Shown: one piece after another, positions 24,166-35,275 of the stretch
Numbering within the stretch: the stretch's first letter is position 1
Layout of the letters: the number at the start of each line of letters is the position of its first letter
Source: Ashinkailepas kermadecensis
Lineage: Eukaryota; Arthropoda; Thecostraca; Neolepadidae
Length of the DNA: 64,000 nt
Direction: 5' to 3'
Assembly: GCA_034440615.1 (NCBI GenBank)
Contig: JAOTOM010004841.1
Span: forward strand, 212,501-276,500
Made by a program: the position numbers and the translations under genes
The notes under the pieces: model-generated
Database searches by the model: none
Seen by the model: only the letters and a program-made list of their open reading frames with translations
Told to the model about the DNA's origin: nothing

Positions 24166-24256
24166 AGTCTACTGGTGTGAAGCTCGGTTGTCTCGGATAG
24201 CGTGGTATCCATGGCCGGTCGGTAGGGTAAACGACCGTCGGTGAATGGTGCTGAGA

Positions 24257-24350
24257 CACCTGTCGCTACTCTTCGCCCGCGACCAATCGGCGTGAGAGAT
24301 TGGCGACGCTATATGATTCAACGGTCGACGTGTCGTAAAAACCAATAACC
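24257..24350 (+). mobile_element. SINE-A copy 2, 5'-truncated, perfect target duplication
   Basis: Only the core and tail of SINE-A remain (CACCTGTCGCTACTCTTCGC to ACCAATAACC). It is flanked by perfect 14-bp duplications GAATGGTGCTGAGA at 24243-24256 and 24351-24364. This is a textbook 5'-truncated, LINE-driven insertion. Confidence 0.93.
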
Positions 24351-24364
24351 GAATGGTGCTGAGA

Positions 24365-25803
24365 GAAGTCTGAAGTTTCAGCTGAGCTCTCGTGCTGCCA
24401 TTGTTCACTGCACGCCAGCGCATCGATGACGTCATCGATTTCGTGCTGATCTTGTGATGACGTCGGTGGTTCCTATTGGATGTGATGAAGTTGTTGATCT
24501 TGATCGGGCTTGATAGCTTTACTGGCGGCGCGTTTGTCTGGTGACATCACTGATCCTGCCGTGGTTCGATGGCGCGTCACCGGCCTGGCCTGCGTCTGAC
24601 GTCACTCTCCCGACTGCGGCGTGATGACGTCACCGGTCTGACGGCCAATCACTGCCGGCTGTCGTTCCGCCCGGCTCAGGCCGCCGGCGACAGTCAGCTG
24701 GCGGGCGCAGTCAGCTGATGGCCGACAGATCGCTTCCGGTGTTGGAGTGTGGGGGAGGAGGATGGGAGGGGTATCAGGTGTGGTGCCTGCCGACCGCGGT
24801 ACCCGGCGGCACCACTGCAGTGGTGACTTACCTGGTGCCCGCCGTGTGCCGGATCTGGCGGAGAGGTGATGATGATCGCCGAGTTTCCTCTCTACCGATC
24901 TTGTCATTCTTAGCTTCGCATTGGCTCGAGCTGGTCGGGCTAGTCGGTGTCATTTGCGGCAGCTGCGAGTCGATTCCAGCTCTCGGTGATGTCCACAAGC
25001 CTCGCGGCACACAACGCAATGGGTTGCACTAGAAATGGCCGAGCTTCATGAGCGTGTTACAGCGCTATGGGTTGCACTAGGAATGGCCGAGCTTCGTGAG
25101 CGTGTCCATGTAGGTTAGGTAAGAGCGCCGGTTATGTCGACTTTGTTTCCGCTATGCAACGCCATAGACGTAGTGTTACATCTTGGGAAGTCCGAGCAAC
25201 GCGTCGTCCCTCCCCTGGCTGTCCTTTCTCTCATTGGCCATGCTCATTCCGAACGAATATATCCATCGCTAAGTGCGTGCTCTGTCCAGCGTGGTGGCGA
25301 GGTTATGCCTACTCCAGACCCTCGATGAGTTCAGCCGCCTGTGTAGAGCTGGGGTGCGGTGTCCGGGTGTGCACGACTTTCTCCCGACGCACAGAGGTCG
25401 GCCGGCCCGTGACTCGTCGGCGTGCAGACCAGACCAGCGCGGCCTTTGAGCACGAGGCTCACTCCAGCAGCGCGATCACTTGCTGACCTGCAGGTCCGCC
25501 CTTGTGTGGACTCTGGTCGGGAATGTCTGTGGGTGCCTAGACCCCCCCCGCCACTTTTGTCGTCGGCCACAGTCCAGTGTCCACTCGTGTCCCGCAGTCC
25601 AGTGTCGTCGGTGGCCGATTGTGCGGTCGGGGGTTCTGCGCCACCGGTCGCACCGGCCAGCGTCCGGCGTCGCCGGCCAGACGGTGCGTGACGTCATCTG
25701 GTCCGGCTTCGCGACGTCGGTGACGTCACCGACGCCGCCGGGACTGCCGCGCCGTGTGTGCTGGTGCGTGTGTGGTTTGGTCGCTGCCAGTTAGTTGTCA
25801 AGC
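24365..25803. other. No gene; 48-bp tandem duplication at 25020-25108
   Basis: GGGTTGCACTAGAAATGGCC and GAGCTTCATGAGCGTGT occur twice at 25020-25108. The segment 25680-25803 upstream of the H2B copy is GC-rich with TGACGTCACC; no clear TATA box. Confidence 0.6.
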
Positions 25804-26176
25804 ATGCCTCCGAAGACAAGCGGCAAGGGCGCCAAGAAGACGGGCAGGACTCAAAAGAACATCTCCAAAGGAGACAAGAAACGTAGGAAGAAGAGGAAGG
25901 AGTCCCTACGCAATCTACATCTACAAGGTTCTCAAACAAGTCCACCCGGACACTGGCATTTCGTCGAAAGCCATGAGCATAATGAACTCGTTCGTCAACG
26001 ACATCTTCGAACGCATCGCTGCAGAGGCATCGCGTCTTGCTCACTACAACAAGCGATCCACCGTCACGTCGCTGGAGATCCAGACGGCAGTTCGCCTCCT
26101 GCTGCCCGGTGAGCTTGCCAAGCACGCTGTGTCCGAGGGCACGAAGGCTGTTACCAAGTACGCGAGCAGCAAGTGA
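25804..26176 (+). pseudogene. H2B: Histone H2B copy with a 1-nt frameshift, inside Patronin intron 3
   Basis: From ATG at 25804 the frame reads [20 protein letters not shown] and on to RKRKES-like sequence (KKRKES). One extra C in the CCC at 25904-25906 then shifts the frame. In the next frame [17 protein letters not shown], the histone fold and the C-terminus [12 protein letters not shown] continue to TGA at 26176. Ignoring the extra base gives 123 residues, the normal arthropod H2B length. The conserved Arg in TSREIQ is Leu here, and the N-tail has several Lys-to-Arg or Thr changes. No histone 3' stem-loop is seen in the next 130 bases, and no poly(A) or target duplication. It is either an ageing retrocopy or a replacement gene with a sequencing error. 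Without the extra C it would be a full H2B. Confidence 0.88.
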
Positions 26177-27567
26177 GAAGTACCTGACTGTCAAACCCCG
26201 GACCGGCCGACTTTGTTGTCATCATCCTCATCTTTCACCGTCAGCAATCCAGTTGGATCGGAGGTTGTCACGATCCCCGTGGCGTTTCGACATGGCGAAC
26301 GGCGGCGCAGTTGGTCGAACAGTCGGGTGTATCGAAAACAAGCCGGCGTTCCTCTTCAGCTGCGCCGTTTCCGGGTGACCGAGTCGCCGCGTGGCACGGC
26401 ATTGTGGCGGCTTTGTGCACGGCTGTGCAGTGCACGCGGTGCACCGCCGCCTGGACGGGTGGGTCCCCCCCCCCCCCCACACACACACCCCTACACAGCC
26501 GACCACAGCGGGAGACGGCGCCGCGAGACTGTGAAACCCGTGTGGGGGACGGAGCTGGCCTTGCGGAGGCCGTGGCTTCGCACCGGCGCTTGCCGGCGGC
26601 GGGACATGAGAGAAACACGCGCGCAGCTTCCGTCGGAAGGCTCTCGCCTCTGGGTTAGTGCGACTTGACCTGGTTCAGCGTGGCTGGTATGCATAGCGCT
26701 TCGCTGCTATACTCCCGGCCGAGGAGGGTTTCCATACAAGTTTTAAATTCCGCACGTATTGCCCTTGTGTTTTGCCCCTTTCCCAGTGAATGGTTTTTCG
26801 TTAGGTGGGAGATGTACAAAAGAGTACAGTAGGATGTGGAACTGTGTCATGGAAGCATATCGTTTCAAATATCGCTTAGGTCTTTCAAGCATAATTTTAG
26901 CTCGATTAATTTGTGCTATTTTTGTATATTTTGGGAGACACCTGGTATACACATATACGAGCATATGCGGTAATGATAACGATAACACCATGCTATGAAT
27001 AAATGGTATTGTACAACATATCACATCATGGGTAATTCCTTTCCCTGGAATTGTACTACGAGATGTTTGTGCATTGCAATCCGAAATGATGGGCATTAGC
27101 ATGATACGTGTACACGAGATACTGTTAGACAGGAGGAATCGAGACTTCATAAACGCACGTCAAGAGACATGATGTTGATATGTCTTTGGGAAGAATGTCT
27201 ATTCAGTGCTCAGGAAGTGATTCCACCCTATTGCACGAATAGTGTATCATTGCGCTTACCTAATTGTGTCCAACTGTGTCGTGCGGGTGTTCCCTGCTTG
27301 TGTCTCGTCTTGATTGAAGGCGGTACGTGAAAATTACGTGCCTAAACAAAATGTTCAGTGGTTCCCAAGGGAGCACTGAACCTTTGGTCTAGTCACGAAA
27401 TTGCCGTGTGCCCACCTATTCACATTGTTCAGTCGATCGGCTTCAAGATTTTCGGTTGTCGCTAGTACGTAGTAGTTGGAATATCTCGGTGTTCTGCGTG
27501 GTCGATTTGGATGATTCAGCCTTTGTGAGATCCCATCAGCCGTCCGAGAGCACTCAGCCGTGCGCAT
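26177..27567. other. No gene recognised; AT-richer island 26740-27330
   Basis: A minus-strand frame of 135 codons (26743-27150) starts at ATG but resembles nothing I know. Poly-C at about 26465-26480. Confidence 0.45.
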
Positions 27568-27601
27568 AATTTGAGGTCAAGCTGGAGCTTGACCTCAAAT
27601 T
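27568..27601. repeat. Perfect inverted repeat, 16-bp arms, 2-nt spacer
   Basis: Left arm AATTTGAGGTCAAGCT, spacer GG, right arm AGCTTGACCTCAAATT. Each arm contains an AGGTCA nuclear-receptor half-site, facing each other. Confidence 0.97.
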
Positions 27602-28102
27602 GGGAGCTCTTTGTATCCGGTTCCGGCGGGTCGTCGGGGTCGGGTCCGACTCCAATGCCTGGAAGTCGCCTGCGTGACTTCTCCCTTCCGTGTCCAGTTC
27701 AGCTGGCGCGAGAAAAAAAAGTATGGGAAAGAGCGTGAAACAGCGAGTGTTAGCATCGCAACAGCGAGTGTCACCGTCGCACGCACACGACTACGGGTCC
27801 GCGTATGGTCCTGGGGCACAATGATGGCCAGGCCGAGAAGCCGGGGGAGAGAGAGAGAGAGAGAGAGGGGGGGATTGGTGGATGTTCGCAGGCGCGCCCT
27901 GGCGCGGCAGACGACTGCGTGAGAGTGACGTCACGGGCGCGTGACGTGACGTCATCCGCCGCTGCGCGGGACGCCACGTGTGGGCCGTCGACTCGGCTCT
28001 AAAGTTAGCCGGCGGCAGCTGTGTCATCAGCTGGGCTGTTCGGCTCCGGTTGCGTTGTCGGGCCGCCGGCACCCGGACACAGAGGCGGCGGCGGCCGGCC
28101 AC
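27602..28102. other. No gene seen; (GA)n at about 27846-27868
   Basis: Contains the (GA)n run and a CpG-rich part; nothing coding recognised. Confidence 0.5.
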
Positions 28103-28395
28103 AGGGTGGTCGTGGTGGTCACCACGACCCTCTGGTAGCCGTGGTGGTTACCATGGTTTTGGAGTAGCCGTGGTGGTCACCACGGCCCTCGGGTAGCCGT
28201 GGTAACCACCACGACTCTCGGATAGCCGTGGTGGTCATCACGACTCTCGGGTGGCCGTGGTGGTCATCACGACTCTCGGGTGGCCGTGGTGGTCACCACG
28301 ACCTTAGGGTGGCCGTGGAACCACGACCTTTGGGTAGCCGTGTTGGACACCATGACCCTCGGGTAGCCGTGGTGGTAACCACGACGGGCGCGGTG
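28103..28395. repeat. Minisatellite of about 29-30 bp with internal palindrome
   Basis: Unit GGTAGCCGTGGTGGTCACCA then CGACCCTCG, about 10 diverged copies. Each contains CGTGGTG-GT-CACCACG, a hairpin-forming inverted repeat. Confidence 0.9.
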
Positions 28396-28439
28396 GAATC
28401 GACGCTTCTCTCCAGTTATCTACGGTGCTCGTATAACAG

Positions 28440-28608
28440 AACCCTGGGTTCTTCCACGACGCATTCAACGGCTGAGTCACATGGCGTCGCCAGCCTCTCA
28501 CGCCGATTGGCCACGGGTGGACTCGGTGATCCCGCCTGTTGTGGGATTCGAACCCACGGCCATGCGGTCAAGAGTCCAGCACCACACCGAATGAGCTACC
28601 GCGACCAT
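28440..28608 (-). mobile_element. SINE-B copy, minus strand
   Basis: Read on the minus strand: GGTCGCGGTAGCTCATTCGG (A box), GCCGTGGGTTCGAATCCCAC (B box), then CCAATCGGCGTGAGAGGCTG core and CATGTGACTCAGCCGTTG tail. The tRNA-like 3' acceptor strand is missing, so it is not a functional tRNA gene. Confidence 0.88.
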
Positions 28609-30602
28609 CCGCCTGCCGCGTTCGCGTCTGGGGTGAATGACTCGCATTCCTGCTAGTAGCACTGCTGAACGGTGTTGCCTGCTAAAGTAATATAACAATG
28701 TCGGCTTGGTGGCGCTGTGTGTCCAGGGGCGGATCCAGAGGCCTGGCTTGGGGGAAGAATTAAACAAACTTTGATTTCGGAAAAAAATGTACAGCTAAGA
28801 TTTGGTCGGGTCCGTTTAAAACAGTATGTATCGCCCCCGGCTCCGCCCCCGCGTGTGTGTTGAGAAATTGTCGCAGGACGTGGGCTCGGGCTGGCTACCG
28901 TGACCTCGCTCTTGCCGGAGGGCAGATCAGGTCACGTGACAGCTCGGCCGACCACACCACAAGCCGTGCTTGGTGATTTGGTCTGTGAAGCTGTGGTCGG
29001 GCAGCGGCTCGGCGGGAAACTCGCCCGCTACACCCTCCATGTCCGCTCTCTGGGAAGGGTATGAAGGTGTTGGGTTCATTTGTGACACGTCGTGGGGGTT
29101 TGTGGACTGAAGCTGTATCTAGTGGTATGCTAAAGTGCAGGTAGCTCGAAGCCGGCGAAGTGACAAGCCGTCGATCCGGTTTGGTGAAAGCGAGTGAAAG
29201 ATGGTGTGCAATATTAAATCGCCCCAGTTATGGACGACTTTCTAAACGCACATTCCAGGGGGTATGTGACACTGGGATGAATTTTCGACGACAATAGACA
29301 TGTATATTTGTGGTCTCCAACATCAATCATTGCCGTCTCGGATTTTGTTTATCGTTAGTCCATTTGGTATCGACACTGGAACACACGATGATTCAGCGCT
29401 GGAACGAACAGGAGTGGGAGCGCCCTAAAGCCCAAATAACTAACTAACGAACAGGAGTGGTCTGCTGACAGAAGTTTGTACGGTAACCAGCCAAGCAGAG
29501 ACAAAGGGCGAAAAGGCCGCAGGGGCAAGAAACACCTCATATCAGTAACTATGAATATCTCACAGGCCGACCGAAGATCTCGCCTTGTTCCAGAACAAAT
29601 GAAAGCATCGTGTGATGTTCGATATGCACTATCAATACGGCCGACCCTGCTGAACGCCACTACGCTACGCTACCCTGCTGAACGCCACTATGTTCATGTA
29701 CTGTTTCTGTTGTAGTGGCAGCACTTCGCAAGTGGATTGGGTGGCTTTAACGGTACTGACTATGGCATGCGCTGATGAAGTGAATGGTGATAACCCGACA
29801 AAAATGCTGCCGCCCTGGGTAACTTGGAGTAGGAAATTGTGAGTTAGTTAGTTATTTGGGTTTTAGGGCGCTTTGACCAGAAATTGCGAGATAACGGAGC
29901 CATGTGGGCAAAAAACATTCCGTTCCAAAAAGCGGAACTTGGTCCACAGTTGCAGTGTTCTGCGCAAATTCGACTGCACAACCGGGATAGTCTCCTCAAG
30001 CGAAATAGTTTTGCAACAGCTTTCGATGACAAGGGTTTTGTCCGCATCAGTTTGGGAGCCCAGCGTTAGGCCACGACACAGCTAGCATAGCTGCATGGAC
30101 CGTTGATGTGTTCCGCCCCGACGTTGCGCCCGTTTCACCAGCACTTCAGCAGAGGTAACATGGCGACGCCCTGCACCTGGTCGTCGGTGTGCGGGCCTCG
30201 GGAGTGCGTCGCCCCGCGTCGCAGCCATGCAGTCATGCATCGCCTCGATTTTGGTGACTGTGTTTGACTGCGTCCAATCGGGTCGGCGCGCTGAAGAAAA
30301 TCAGCGGCACTCGGCCGGGACGCCGACAGCACAAAAAGAGCGTGTTTCAGTTTTGTCGGTTGTCTCGCACATCCTGTCGGCCGGTCTGTTCACTTATTCA
30401 TGAGCCATAATCGGGTGCGATGTTGTGGTTTTGTCTCTGTGCTGAAGTCACTTCCTGAGCCACTATTGAATTGGTATCTGTCATGAATGTAATCGAATTG
30501 TTCGCTCTGGTGGGAACGATTGTTTCGCATCGCTCAAATGAGCAGGAAGGTCATGACCCCGGTCAGTGCTGAGCTGTCCTCCTCCTCGAGCTCGATTATG
30601 TC
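28609..30602. other. No gene; SINE-tail modules near 29418-29452 and 29846-29880
   Basis: GCGCCCTAAAGCCCAAATAA at about 29421 (+) and TTATTTGGGTTTTAGGGCGC at about 29851 (minus) are diverged tail modules facing each other. Otherwise nothing recognised. Confidence 0.5.
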
Positions 30603-30775
30603 GTATCGTCTTCTTGGCGTATCGGTGGGCGCTATATGATCAGTGTCACATCGTCTCCTTGGCGTATCGGTGAGCGCTATATGATCATTGTCACATCGTC
30701 TTCTTGGCGCGTCGGTAGACGCTATGTGATCAATGAGGTCGATGCGCCCCCAAGCTCAAATAACTAACTTCTTGG
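30603..30775 (+). repeat. Tandemly amplified SINE-tail derivative, 3 copies
   Basis: Three copies of a unit of about 50 bp (TCTTCTTGGCGTATCGGTGG then GCGCTATATGATCA) end in the standard tail GTCGATGCGCCCCCAAGCTC AAATAACTAAC. Confidence 0.75.
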
Positions 30776-30908
30776 TGCGTCTGTGTTCACTTTCATTAGC
30801 ATCAGCAGGGTAGCAAACTTGGTAGGTCCATCCCCCGACCCACGCGGGATCTCCAGCCATCTCCATCGCAGCCTCCTGTGGTGTGACGATACGGCGCTAT
30901 CAAGACCG

Positions 30909-31091
30909 ACGTCATTTGAAAACAGCATTGTTTATGAAATACCTTGCTCTGGCTGCTCACAATCATATTTCGGTGAAACGAAACGTGATGCGACAGCAGG
31001 AGAAAATGAGCACAAGCGAGATGTTAGACAGCATAGAACACATAACGCTATTGTGTTGCACATTGAGCAATGTAAGATATTGCCAAAATGA
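30909..31091 (+). mobile_element. Penelope-like element remnant: GIY-YIG endonuclease
   Basis: An open frame ending in TGA at 31091 contains IVYEIPCSGCSQSYFGETKR and NEHKRDVRQH followed by NAIVLHIEQ. This is the pattern of the GIY-YIG endonuclease found at the C-terminus of Penelope-like retroelements: (I/V)YxIPCxxCxxxYxGET, KEHKRD, NALxxHI. A short piece between GET and EHKRD, normally with a catalytic Arg, looks deleted or altered. Only this domain remains; no reverse transcriptase is recognisable upstream. Confidence 0.7.
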
Positions 31092-31308
31092 ACCGAAACC
31101 ACGATTCTGGAGCAAATATAGACAATGAAATGCGAATAAACTCCGTGTATTCAATCTGAAAGAGTACATTACTTCAAGACGCGGTTATGTAACATGGTCC
31201 AAGCTGGCGGCAAAATTATGCCTAGCGAAGCACAGTCGTGAATAAGTCACACGATGTCGAAGTATTTACGGAAAATGGTGCTGGAGCGGCAGGTGCCCAG
31301 ACGCGGGC

Positions 31309-31352
31309 GTATACGGGTGCCGCCTGCCCAGACGCAGGCGGCACCTGTATAC
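31309..31352. repeat. Hairpin: 19-bp arms, 6-nt loop
   Basis: GTATACGGGTGCCGCCTGC, loop CCAGAC, then GCAGGCGGCACCTGTATAC; one mismatch between the arms. Confidence 0.95.
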
Positions 31353-31406
31353 CGAGTAAGACAGACGGCACTGAATGCGCGACAGCGACAATGAAGAGTA
31401 TGTCCG

Positions 31407-31562
31407 GGGACGAGTGGTCTAGGGGTAAGATGCTCGTCTCACAATCGAAAGGTTGTGGGTTCGAGTCTCACCTGTCGCTACTCTTCGCCCGCGACCAATT
31501 GGCGTGAGAGATTGGCGACGCTACATGACTCAACGGTCAACGTGTCGTACAACCAATAACCA
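31407..31562 (+). mobile_element. SINE-A copy 3, perfect target duplication
   Basis: Full SINE-A from GGGACGAGTGGTCTAGGGGT to ACAACCAATAACCA. Flanked by GAAGAGTATGTCCG at 31393-31406 and again at 31563-31576. Confidence 0.95.
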
Positions 31563-31576
31563 GAAGAGTATGTCCG

Positions 31577-32074
31577 GATCAGTTGGAGGAAGCGTTGCTT
31601 TTGACAACGCTCTATCATTCGAATTTGAGCGGCAAGTAGGAGCATATGTGGACAAATTAGCACACTGCTGGTGTGGCTAATGCGAGACCTGCAATCGTGT
31701 TCCAACAGTTCGATAATTACTAGAAAAACAGCCCGTTTAACTGCCGAAAGCCAACAGCAGAATACCTGTCACGGAGTGAAAAGGGAATCTAACACATTTC
31801 TTCGGAAGGCATAAATGTTATTTAGATTGAATAAAAATACAATTCATGGGCGCAATTGCTTCTTTCTTTTATCATCTGCGTTGCTTCTTGTTCCTCTGTA
31901 CAGGCGGCTTTCACATCGACCCAGGGGCCTTGCTGGCCAGTCAAGGCGATCGCCGGAAGGCCCCATCGAACCTTCCAGGTGCGACGGCTGCCCCCTGGCT
32001 GCACTACTTACAGGACCGCCTGCGCCGTCTTCGCCGCGTCCTGTGTGGCCTTCTGTGCCGTCGGCGCGGCCTCC
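31577..32074. other. No gene seen
   Basis: AT-rich then GC-rich; no homology recognised. Confidence 0.5.
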
Positions 32075-32400
32075 TGTGATGTGCCGGCACGGTGCTGTCG
32101 CACCTGGCCGTCTCGGTCGGCGGCGGTCATTACCGGGCCGCCTGCGTCGTCTCCGCTGCGTCCTTCGCCGCGTCCTGTGTCGCCTTCTGTGCCGTCGGCG
32201 CGGCCTCCTGTGATGTGCCGGCACGGTGCTGTCGCACCTGGCCGTCTCGGTCGGCGGCGGTCATTACAGGGCCTGCGCCGCCGGCCACCTGTCCCCTGTG
32301 ATGTCCGGCACGGTGCCGTCCTGGTCCGGGCCGCCTCGCGCTGCGTCCTCGGCGTCCTTGTCGCCTTCTCTGGCGCGGCTCCTGTGATGTGCCGGCACGG
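32075..32400. repeat. 134-bp tandem repeat, about 2.4 copies
   Basis: GTGATGTGCCGGCACGGTGC starts copies at 32076 and 32210, and a shorter version begins near 32384. Confidence 0.85.
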
Positions 32401-32886
32401 TGTGTCGGACCTGCCCGTCTCGGTCGGCGGGGGGTGTTTACTGGCCCGCCCCCGCCGCTCCCCTTTCCTTTTTCTTCGCCCCCTTTTTGGTGAAGCACGT
32501 GAAGCCGGCGTACGGGCCGGGCGGCCGCACGCACGCGCTGTGGAGACGTGAGCCGGCTGGCATATCACGCCGTCTGAGTCGTTTCAAGTACACATCCAGC
32601 CGAGGTACTAAGCACGGCAGTGTGTGGTACTGAGCTGGCCGAAACACTGAACACGCCGAGCCGTCTGAGGTACTGAACACACTGAGCCGTCTGAGTACTG
32701 AACCGCTGAGCCTGTCTGAGGTACTGAACTGCTGAGATGCCAGGGCAGTTTCAGTGCAGAAGTGTGGTTGAAACATGGCTGAGTTTCGTAGATGAAAACT
32801 GGTGGTGTGGTTGATGGTTGACGCGCCCGTAAGTAAGGAGGCGACTCACACTGGTGCTTGGCGCTGATGCGAAGGACAAGCAACAC
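32401..32886. other. No gene; short 20-25-bp degenerate repeats
   Basis: GAGGTACTGAAC / GAGCCGTCTGAG units recur at about 32600-32735. Nothing coding recognised. Confidence 0.5.
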
Positions 32887-33462
32887 TGACTGGTGCGGAA
32901 GACAAGCGACACTGAACTGGTGCGGAGGGCAAGCGACACTGAACTGATGCGGAGGACAAGCGACACTGAACTGGTGCGGAGGACAAGCGACACTGAACTG
33001 GTGCGGAGGACAAGCGACACTGAACTGGTGCGGAGGACAAGCGACACTGAACTGGTGCGGAGGACAAGCGACACTGAACTGGTGCGGAGGACAAGCGACA
33101 CTGAACTGATGCGGAGGACAAGCGACACTGAACTGGTGCGGAGGACAAGCGACACTGAACTGGTGCGGAGGGCAAGCGACACTGAACTGATGCGGAGGAC
33201 AAGCGACACTGAACTGGTGCGGAGGACAAGCGACACTGAACTGGTGCGGATGACAAGCGACACTGAACTGGTGCAGAGGACAAGCGACACTGAACTGGTG
33301 CGGAGGACAAGCGACACTGAACTGGTGCGGAGGGCAAGCGACACTGAACTGGTGCGGAGGACAAGCGACACTGAACTGGTGCGGAGGGCAAGCGACACTG
33401 AACTGGTGCGGAGGACAAGCGACACTGAACTGGTGCGGAGGGCAAGCGACACTGAACTGGTG
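32887..33462. repeat. 27-bp minisatellite, about 21 copies
   Basis: Unit ACAAGCGACACTGAACTGGT then GCGGAGG; variants GGCAAGC and CTGATGC are scattered. Multiple of three and stop-free in several frames, so shadow frames are long. Confidence 0.97.
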
Positions 33463-34655
33463 TGCTTTTGCACACCCCGTTGTTTGATTATTAGCGCTAG
33501 CAGTGTTTTTTCGTGTCAGACCTGCAGGTGTTGGAGTCAGTGACTGGGCCAGGATGACGGTGTGTGTTCCGCCGCGGCTGTACAGCAGCGTCGCGTCGGC
33601 ACATTTTCTCCTCTGGGGCGTGCGGTCGCCGCCGTCACGGCCGCAGTTCTGTCGCTTCCCGTCGCGACTAAGTTCATCAGCGGCGGTGACTCGCATCGCG
33701 TGCCGCTTTCGTCGGACGTCGTTTGCGGTCTGCGCCGCGGCCGCAACACACCGTGGAGGCCTGTCGTCTTCTTCTTCGTGGTGAAGTCGCCTTCTGGGTG
33801 AAGTTTCGCCTCTCCACGCCCGCCGCAGTGGAGAGGCGAGAGTCAGCTGGCCGGGCGGCGTGGCGCACGAGCTCGGTCGACGTGCCGGAGCGCCGCCGAT
33901 GACAGCACGAGGGCGACGCTTCGGCTGTGGTGCGGGCAGCGACGATTAGCCGATTCGGTGACGAGAATGGCGATCTAATCGCTGATGTGTTACGTCATCT
34001 GTTGGCTCAGTGCGTTTCACGTTATTGTGCTAGTCGTTCCGAGGTAGAATAATGGACAGAGGTGGTGTCAATGGTCTACCGCGAGGTGTGGGTGCTCTCG
34101 CTGGTGCGAATACAGCAAATTGGTGGCAATAAGCTGGGTGCCATGCACTGGCATCACTAGTGCGGACGGTGGTCATCTCAGATGGACACCATTGGGTCAG
34201 GGTGCGTCAAATTGGTGCCACCAACGGATATCGCCAATTTAAACAGCACCATTGTGTCATCACCAATATAATGTCACCGTCGTTCCAACTTTCACACACA
34301 CACATTGGCACCAATCTGGGTGTATCACAGCCTGGCATCACCAGTCTGGGTACGCCAAATTATCACCTCCAGCGTGCGGCGGGGAGAGAGTCCACGTGTG
34401 ACGCCGATCCGCGTCGGTGACCATCCTCGCCGCCGCATCATCCGCCGTCGGGCGGCGCAGTCGGCAGACGCCGGACCGCACAACTTTCACCTCTGTCGCT
34501 CCCCCCCCCCCAACGTCCGGTCCCGGTCGTGAGTGTCCGCCCCCGGCGCGGCGGCTCTGGCCGGGTCGGCTCCGCCCACCCGTCAACTTAACATGCGCAT
34601 GCGGGCATCTGCCTGCGGTCTCGTGGCTGCCCGGGCGTGTTGTTGTCGGGTCAGT
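33463..34655. other. No gene seen
   Basis: GC-rich 33540-33900. Repeated ATTGGTGCCACC/CACCATTG words at 34150-34350. No coding homology. Confidence 0.5.
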
Positions 34656-35275
34656 GTACTGGGTGGACCGTGCTGTCGTCGGGTGGGCATGTTGTAGGGT
34701 TGGTGTGTCGGGTGGGGCGTGTTGTAGGGTTGGTGTGTCGGGTGGGGGTGTTATAGGGTTGGGGTTGGGGTGGTGGGGGGGCGTGTTGTAGGGTTGGTGT
34801 GTCGGGTGGGGCGTGTTATAGGGTTGGGTGTCGGGCGGGGCGTGTTGTAGGGTTGGTGTGTCGGGTGGGGCGTATTGTAGGGTTGGTGTGTCGGGCGGGG
34901 CGTGTTGTAGGGTTGGTGTGTCGGGTGGGGCGTGTTATAGGGTTGGTGTGTCGGGCGGGGCGTGTTGTATGGTTGGTGTGTCGGGGGGGCTATTGTGGGT
35001 TGGTGTGTCGGGGGGGTGTTGTGGGTTGGTGTGTGGGTGGGGGTGTTTGGGTTGGTGTGTGGGGGGGGTTTGTGGGTTGGTGGTGGGGGGGGTGTTGTGG
35101 GTTGGTGTGTGGGTGGGGCGTATTGTGGGTTGGTGGGGCGTTTGTGGGTTGGTGTGGGGGGTTTGGGTTGGTGTGTGGGGTGGGTGTTGTGGCTTGGTGG
35201 GTGGGCCGTATTGGGTTGGTGGGGCGTGTTGTAGGGTTGGTGTGTCGGGTGGGGCGTGTTGTCGTTGTCGGGTTA
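34656..35275. repeat. G-rich 30-bp minisatellite, about 18 copies
   Basis: Unit GTGTTGTAGGGTTGGTGTGT then CGGGTGGGGC. From 34980 units shorten and G-runs lengthen to seven or eight. Confidence 0.95.

Noticed and set aside
26743..27150. 135-codon minus-strand frame in an AT-richer island
   Set aside because: Starts with ATG but shows no recognisable domain; length is within what chance allows in AT-balanced intron DNA.
32887..33462. CRISPR array
   Set aside because: The repeats are head-to-tail without spacers; this is eukaryotic minisatellite DNA. The same applies to the other arrays.
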